Assembly: GCA_958417755.1 (NCBI GenBank)
Contig: CATZDY010000100.1
Coordinates: forward strand, 1 to 9,358
Length of the DNA: 9,358 bases
Direction of reading: 5' to 3'
Origin: an uncultured Peptococcaceae bacterium
GTDB lineage: Bacteria > Bacillota > Desulfotomaculia > Desulfotomaculales > Desulfocucumaceae
Of the stretch, positions 7,145 to 9,358 are shown one piece after another. The notes under the pieces are model-generated. The model did not search any database, had not been told where the DNA came from, and saw only the letters and a list, made by a program, of their open reading frames with translations. Position numbers and translations under genes: made by a program. How positions within the stretch are numbered: position 1 is the stretch's first letter; each line of letters opens with the position of its first letter.

Positions 7145-7218
7145 CACAACATTGACGGTAAATTGAACTTATTTTCAAGATAATTTGCTTGAAAAATTGA
7201 TTTTTTTTCAATGTTGTG
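7145..7218. repeat. Nested palindromes directly upstream of the recombinase gene
   Basis: CACAACATTGA (7145-7155) and TCAATGTTGTG (7208-7218) are perfect 11-bp inverted arms. Nested within them are TTTTCAAG (7172-7179) and CTTGAAAA (7188-7195). They cover the recombinase leader and lie inside the segment bounded by sites 1 and 2. They could be recombinase arm sites, an autoregulatory operator, or a leader-RNA fold. The sequence alone does not decide which. Confidence 0.5.
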
Positions 7219-7246
7219 ATAATATTTTCAAAACATTTCATATCTT

Positions 7247-7274
7247 TTGTGATGAAAAAACCCGGTTTTATAAG
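7247..7274 (+). promoter_or_regulatory. Candidate outward promoter at the right end of the invertible segment
   Basis: TTGTGA (7247-7252), 16 nt, TATAAG (7269-7274), reading right toward site 2. The palindrome AAAACC-C-GGTTTT (7257-7269) fills the spacer, a common operator position. In the present orientation a transcript would reach the hairpin at 7336-7380 within about 100 nt. Inverted, it would point through site 1 toward the GGDEF gene. The match is moderate, and no start site is known. Confidence 0.35.
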
Positions 7275-7297
7275 CCCTGAGGAATATATTGAATTTT

Positions 7298-7322
7298 ATC
7301 CGAAAGTATGTTACTTCGGGAA
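7298..7322. repeat. Inverted recombination site 2 (right of the recombinase gene)
   Basis: On the minus strand this reads TTCCCGAAGTA, ACA, TACTTTCGGAT. Against site 1 on the plus strand it matches 22 of 25 positions; in direct orientation it matches only 19, with the whole centre different. The two sites are therefore inverted copies with centres about 1.37 kb apart, enclosing only the recombinase gene and its leader. Confidence 0.7.
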
Positions 7323-7335
7323 GTTTAGCCAAAAT

Positions 7336-7380
7336 AAGACGTGTAAAACAGCAATTGATGATTGTTGCTTTACACGTCTT
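7336..7380 (+). terminator. Strong hairpin just outside site 2, possible transcription stop
   Basis: AAGACGTGTAAA (7336-7347) and TTTACACGTCTT (7369-7380) form a perfect 12-bp stem. Pairing continues inward with a few mismatches (GCAAT against ATTG-TTGC). The following tract, TACATTCCTTT, is only moderately U-rich. Its layout (TGTAAAACA...TTTACA) resembles the two hairpins at 7578-7622 and 7735-7775, so it may be a third family member without its promoter. The stretch 7381-7509 after it holds only small palindromes (AATCATGA 7397-7404 with TCATGATT 7412-7419) and no gene. Confidence 0.5.
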
Positions 7381-7529
7381 TACATTCCTTTCTGACAATC
7401 ATGAACTATCATCATGATTCATTACTTTCACTCATGAAAGCTTTAGACAATCTAAGCATTCTACCCGGATAATGTGATGTTTCTCTTTTTAAAATAATAC
7501 AATCGATTCATAACGACATTTTATGTTCC

Positions 7530-7558
7530 TTGTCACAATCTACTGCCCATGCTATAAT
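7530..7558 (+). promoter_or_regulatory. Promoter of tandem unit 1
   Basis: TTGTCA (7530-7535), exactly 17 nt, then an extended -10 TGC-TATAAT (TATAAT at 7553-7558). This is one of the best promoter matches in the window, and it drives the hairpin RNA just downstream. Confidence 0.7.
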
Positions 7559-7564
7559 CAATAC

Positions 7565-7631
7565 ACATCTCCGGACAAGAGAGATTTATAAAGCCAATGG
7601 CCATTGGTTTATAAATCTCTCTATTTCTTTT
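7565..7631 (+). ncRNA. Putative tiny RNA 1 (about 67 nt)
   Basis: Predicted to start near A7565 and to consist of a short leader plus one long hairpin: AGAGAGATTTATAAA (7578-7592) pairs with TTTATAAATCTCTCT (7608-7622). The inner palindrome CCAATGGCCATTGG (7594-7607) extends the stem, with a one-base bulge at G7593. A T-rich tail, CTATTTCTTTT, follows, so the hairpin is also a terminator. Transcript and function are inferred. It could equally be a stand-alone promoter-terminator module. Confidence 0.5.
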
Positions 7632-7687
7632 GGCTAGCTTCTCCAGCATAGCACTTTTATTCGAGAAATAACGACATTTTTCATCCC

Positions 7688-7716
7688 TTGTAAAAGATTG
7701 ATCACCATGCTACAAT
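7688..7716 (+). promoter_or_regulatory. Promoter of tandem unit 2
   Basis: TTGTAA (7688-7693), exactly 17 nt, then an extended -10 TGC-TACAAT (TACAAT at 7711-7716). It shares the CATGC before the -10 and the TACAC start region with unit 1. Confidence 0.65.
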
Positions 7717-7722
7717 GAGTAC

Positions 7723-7783
7723 ACGTTTTGGCAAAGAGAATTGTAAAACAAAGGGGTGTTGGTTTACAATTCTCTCTATTTTT
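7723..7783 (+). ncRNA. Putative tiny RNA 2 (about 61 nt)
   Basis: Predicted to start near A7723. AGAGAATTGTAAA (7735-7747) pairs perfectly with TTTACAATTCTCT (7763-7775), around a loop with a CAA/TTG extension, followed by CTATTTTT. Compared with unit 1, two stem positions differ (T to A and A to G in the left arm). Both are matched by the complementary change in the right arm. This covariation is direct evidence that the hairpin is maintained. Confidence 0.5.
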
Positions 7784-7795
7784 CAGCACAAGAAA

Positions 7796-7840
7796 GTGAA
7801 AATTTCACACATTGACGCTCATTCATTTCAATGATATCAT
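7796..7840 (+). promoter_or_regulatory. Consensus-like promoter with an upstream palindromic operator
   Basis: TTGACG (7812-7817), 17 nt, TATCAT (7835-7840). Just upstream lies the palindrome GTGAAA-A-TTTCAC (7796-7808), a plausible regulator site. It points right into a stretch with no gene that ends at the hairpin 8019-8067. Confidence 0.5.
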
Positions 7841-7846
7841 ATAGCT

Positions 7847-8075
7847 ACGAAAAGGATACTGCTATACGCTAATCGCTATATCATCTGCGCATATCCAATA
7901 TGTATAGTTGGTAAGCAGTAGCGGAAACATTCCTTTATAACGTACATGTTTTCTTTTTACCCCCATCATATACAGAGAGATGGGCGCTTTTATCAAACGA
8001 TAACCCAATATGCTAAGACAAAAGGCTACTCGGAAAGTTTTTGCGTTGGCTTTCGAGTAGCCTTTTGCTATATCA
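7847..8075 (+). ncRNA. Possible structured RNA between promoter and terminator
   Basis: A promoter at 7812-7840 and a strong terminator at 8019-8067 bracket about 220 bases without a credible gene. The first part can fold: CTATAC and GTATAG, ACTG and CAGT, and the small hairpin CATAT-CCA-ATATG all fall within about 7855-7920. I recognise no known riboswitch or RNA family. Some of this pairing would arise by chance in A/T-rich DNA. Confidence 0.25.
8019..8067. terminator. Terminator between glmS and the plus-strand unit
   Basis: CAAAAGGCTACTCG (8019-8032) and CGAGTAGCCTTTTG (8054-8067) form a perfect 14-bp stem. GAAAG/CTTT pairing extends it inward. The stem itself carries the terminal T-run in both directions (CCTTTTG). 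It ends 48 nt beyond the glmS stop, and also closes any plus-strand transcript from 7847. Confidence 0.85.
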
Positions 8076-8114
8076 GGCTCTTGCTTTTAATTTTTCTTCA
8101 TGCAAATCATACCT

Positions 8115-9358
8115 TTATTCCACAGTCACGGATTTTGCTAAATTTCTAGGTTGATCCACATCACTGCCCCGGGCCACAGCCATGCGATAAGCCAACAATT
8201 GTAAAGGCACCACAGCCAAAATGGGGGTTAACACTGGATGGGTATTCGGAATATACAACACGTGGTCCACCACTTTTTCTACCTCATTATTCCCTTCCAA
8301 ACACAGGGCTATGACAATGGCGTCCCGGGCCTTTACTTCTTTGATATTACTCAACATTTTCTCAAACAAATATTGTTGGGTGGTCAAAGCAATCACCGGT
8401 ACACCTTCCACAATCAATGCCAAAGTCCCATGTTTCAATTCCCCAGCAGCATAAGCTTCCGCATGGATGTAAGAGATTTCTTTTAACTTTAGCGCCCCTT
8501 CTTGGGCCACCATATGATCTAAGCCGCGGCCAATGAAAAAGGCGCAAGGACATTGGGCGTATTTCTCCACAAATTCATCAATCACTTTGCCATTATTTAA
8601 AATGGATTTTACTTTATCACCCAATTTTTTCATTTCCCCAATAATGTCCTTGGCTTGCGTGGCAGTAAGGGTTCCCCGCTTTTGCCCCAAGAATATGCCC
8701 AATAAATACATTACCATCAGTTGGGTCGTATAGGCTTTGGTGGAAGCCACCGCAATTTCCGGCCCAGCCCAGGTATATAATACATAATCCGCATCCCTGG
8801 CTACAGTGCTATCCACCACATTGGTAACAGCCACTGCCTTGGCTCCCCGCCGCTGGGCCTCCCGCATGGCAGCCAACGTATCTGCTGTTTCCCCGGACTG
8901 ACTGACCACAATCACCAAAGTATGTTCATTCACCATGGGATTGCGATAGCGGAATTCCGAAGCAATATCCACTTCCACAGGCAAACGGGCCAATTGCTCA
9001 ATCACATGTTTCCCCACCAGCCCCGCATGATAGGCTGTACCACAGGCAACAATATAGATTTTTTGCAATCCTTTTATTTCTTCCTCTGTCATGGTTATTT
9101 CCTGCAATACCACTTCATCCCCCTGGGGATGAATCCGACTGCTCAAAGTATCCCGCAAAGCCCTGGGTTGCTCATGGATTTCCTTGAGCATAAAATGATC
9201 GTAACCGGCTTTTTCTGCTTGAGAAGCTTCCCATTTCACTTCAAACACCTGTTTATCCACAGCCCTGCCGTATTGGTCCACCACTTGCACACTATCTTTG
9301 GTCAGAATCGCCACTTCTCCATCTGCTAAAATATAGGTATTCCGGGTATGGCAAAGCA
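8115..9358 (-). CDS. glmS: Glutamine-fructose-6-phosphate transaminase, isomerizing (GlmS), N-terminus outside window
   Basis: Makes glucosamine-6-phosphate from fructose-6-phosphate and glutamine, the entry step to UDP-GlcNAc for peptidoglycan. The window shows the last 413 codons, beginning HTRNTYILADGEVAILTKDS. The GTG at 9314 is internal, not a start. Full GlmS has about 600 residues, so the N-terminal glutaminase domain (about 195 residues with the catalytic Cys) is off the edge. The linker KAGYDHFMLKEIHEQP precedes two SIS sugar-phosphate domains. SIS 1 has ACGTAYHAG, SQSGETADT and STKAYTTQL. SIS 2 has IGRG and EGALKLKEISYIHAEAYAAGELKHG. Isomerase residues equivalent to E. coli E488, H504 and K603 are present, the last in the C-terminal NLAKSVTVE. 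The gene is intact as far as visible and ends at a strong terminator. Confidence 0.97.
   Translation of the reverse strand, partial: LCHTRNTYILADGEVAILTKDSVQVVDQYGRAVDKQVFEVKWEASQAEKAGYDHFMLKEIHEQPRALRDTLSSRIHPQGDEVVLQEITMTEEEIKGLQKIYIVACGTAYHAGLVGKHVIEQLARLPVEVDIASEFRYRNPMVNEHTLVIVVSQSGETADTLAAMREAQRRGAKAVAVTNVVDSTVARDADYVLYTWAGPEIAVASTKAYTTQLMVMYLLGIFLGQKRGTLTATQAKDIIGEMKKLGDKVKSILNNGKVIDEFVEKYAQCPCAFFIGRGLDHMVAQEGALKLKEISYIHAEAYAAGELKHGTLALIVEGVPVIALTTQQYLFEKMLSNIKEVKARDAIVIALCLEGNNEVEKVVDHVLYIPNTHPVLTPILAVVPLQLLAYRMAVARGSDVDQPRNLAKSVTVE

Larger units (their letters stand above)
7510..7783 (+). repeat. Two tandem promoter-plus-hairpin units, period about 158 bp
   Basis: The 13-mer ATAACGACATTTT occurs at 7510-7522 and 7668-7680. 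At the same 158-bp offset each copy has a TTGT-type -35, a 17-nt spacer ending CATGC, and a TATAAT or TACAAT -10. A conserved TACAC follows, then a hairpin with an AGAGA...TCTCT stem and a CTATTT tail. Sequence between these elements has diverged. What is conserved is therefore the promoter and the RNA fold, not a reading frame. Confidence 0.7.

Noticed and set aside
5926..7322. The two 25-bp sites as attL/attR of an integrated mobile element
   Set aside because: Integration leaves direct repeats. These sites align best inverted (22/25 against 19/25), and no cargo, excisionase or relaxase lies between them.
6001..7322. Insertion sequence
   Set aside because: The enzyme is a tyrosine recombinase, not a transposase. 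The inverted sites are internal dyads of the core-site type, and no target-site duplication is visible outside them.
7401..7637. Plus-strand reading frame across tandem unit 1 (M, N, Y, H, H ... with one internal TAA)
   Set aside because: No SD and an internal stop. Unit 2 does not preserve the frame (TAA at the matching place), while promoter and stem pairing are preserved.
7510..7783. CRISPR array
   Set aside because: Only two units with a 158-bp period. The conserved parts are promoter and hairpin, there is no uniform repeat with spacers, and there are no cas genes.
7946..8149. 67-aa plus-strand ORF
   Set aside because: No SD. It runs through the 14-bp terminator and into the antisense of the glmS end, so it is likely chance.
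8115..9314. Treating GTG 9314 as the start of glmS
   Set aside because: The frame stays open to the window edge and encodes the conserved HTRNTYILADGE segment upstream. The gene simply continues outside the window.

Overview
The window looks like a low-GC chromosome of a Bacillota (Firmicutes) bacterium. Genes carry purine-rich Shine-Dalgarno (SD) sites, the catalase has a PerR-type operator, and terminators are hairpin plus U-tract. The glmS and catalase sequences fit Clostridia or Negativicutes, but I cannot fix the genus.

Layout, left to right. A tRNA-Lys(CTT) runs off the left edge (minus). An ASCH-domain gene (181-597, minus) follows. Next is a complete monofunctional haem catalase (936-2441, minus) with its own terminator and an upstream Per-box promoter. 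A weakly supported pair of tiny plus-strand ORFs ends in a bidirectional hairpin (2841-3170), followed by about 320 bases of degenerate sequence. Then comes a c-di-GMP gene with SnoaL-like, three PAS and GGDEF domains (3495-5705, minus). A single in-frame TAA at 4956-4958 splits it into two ORFs.

The accessory heart of the window is 5900-8075. A complete tyrosine recombinase (6001-7116, minus) lies between two quasi-palindromic 25-bp sites (5926-5950 and 7298-7322). The sites match at 22 of 25 positions in inverted orientation, which suggests an invertible segment rather than an integrated element. A candidate outward promoter at its right end now fires into a strong hairpin (7336-7380). If the segment inverted, that promoter would point at the GGDEF gene. 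To the right are two tandem promoter-plus-hairpin units whose stems show compensatory changes (probable tiny RNAs). Beyond them are another consensus-like promoter, a fold-rich stretch, and a terminator shared with glmS.

The right edge holds the C-terminal two thirds of glmS (8115 to the edge, minus), whose glutaminase domain lies outside the window.

Working model (inference): the recombinase flips its own segment and thereby phase-varies transcription of the neighbouring c-di-GMP gene. The housekeeping genes (tRNA, catalase, glmS) flank this accessory island.
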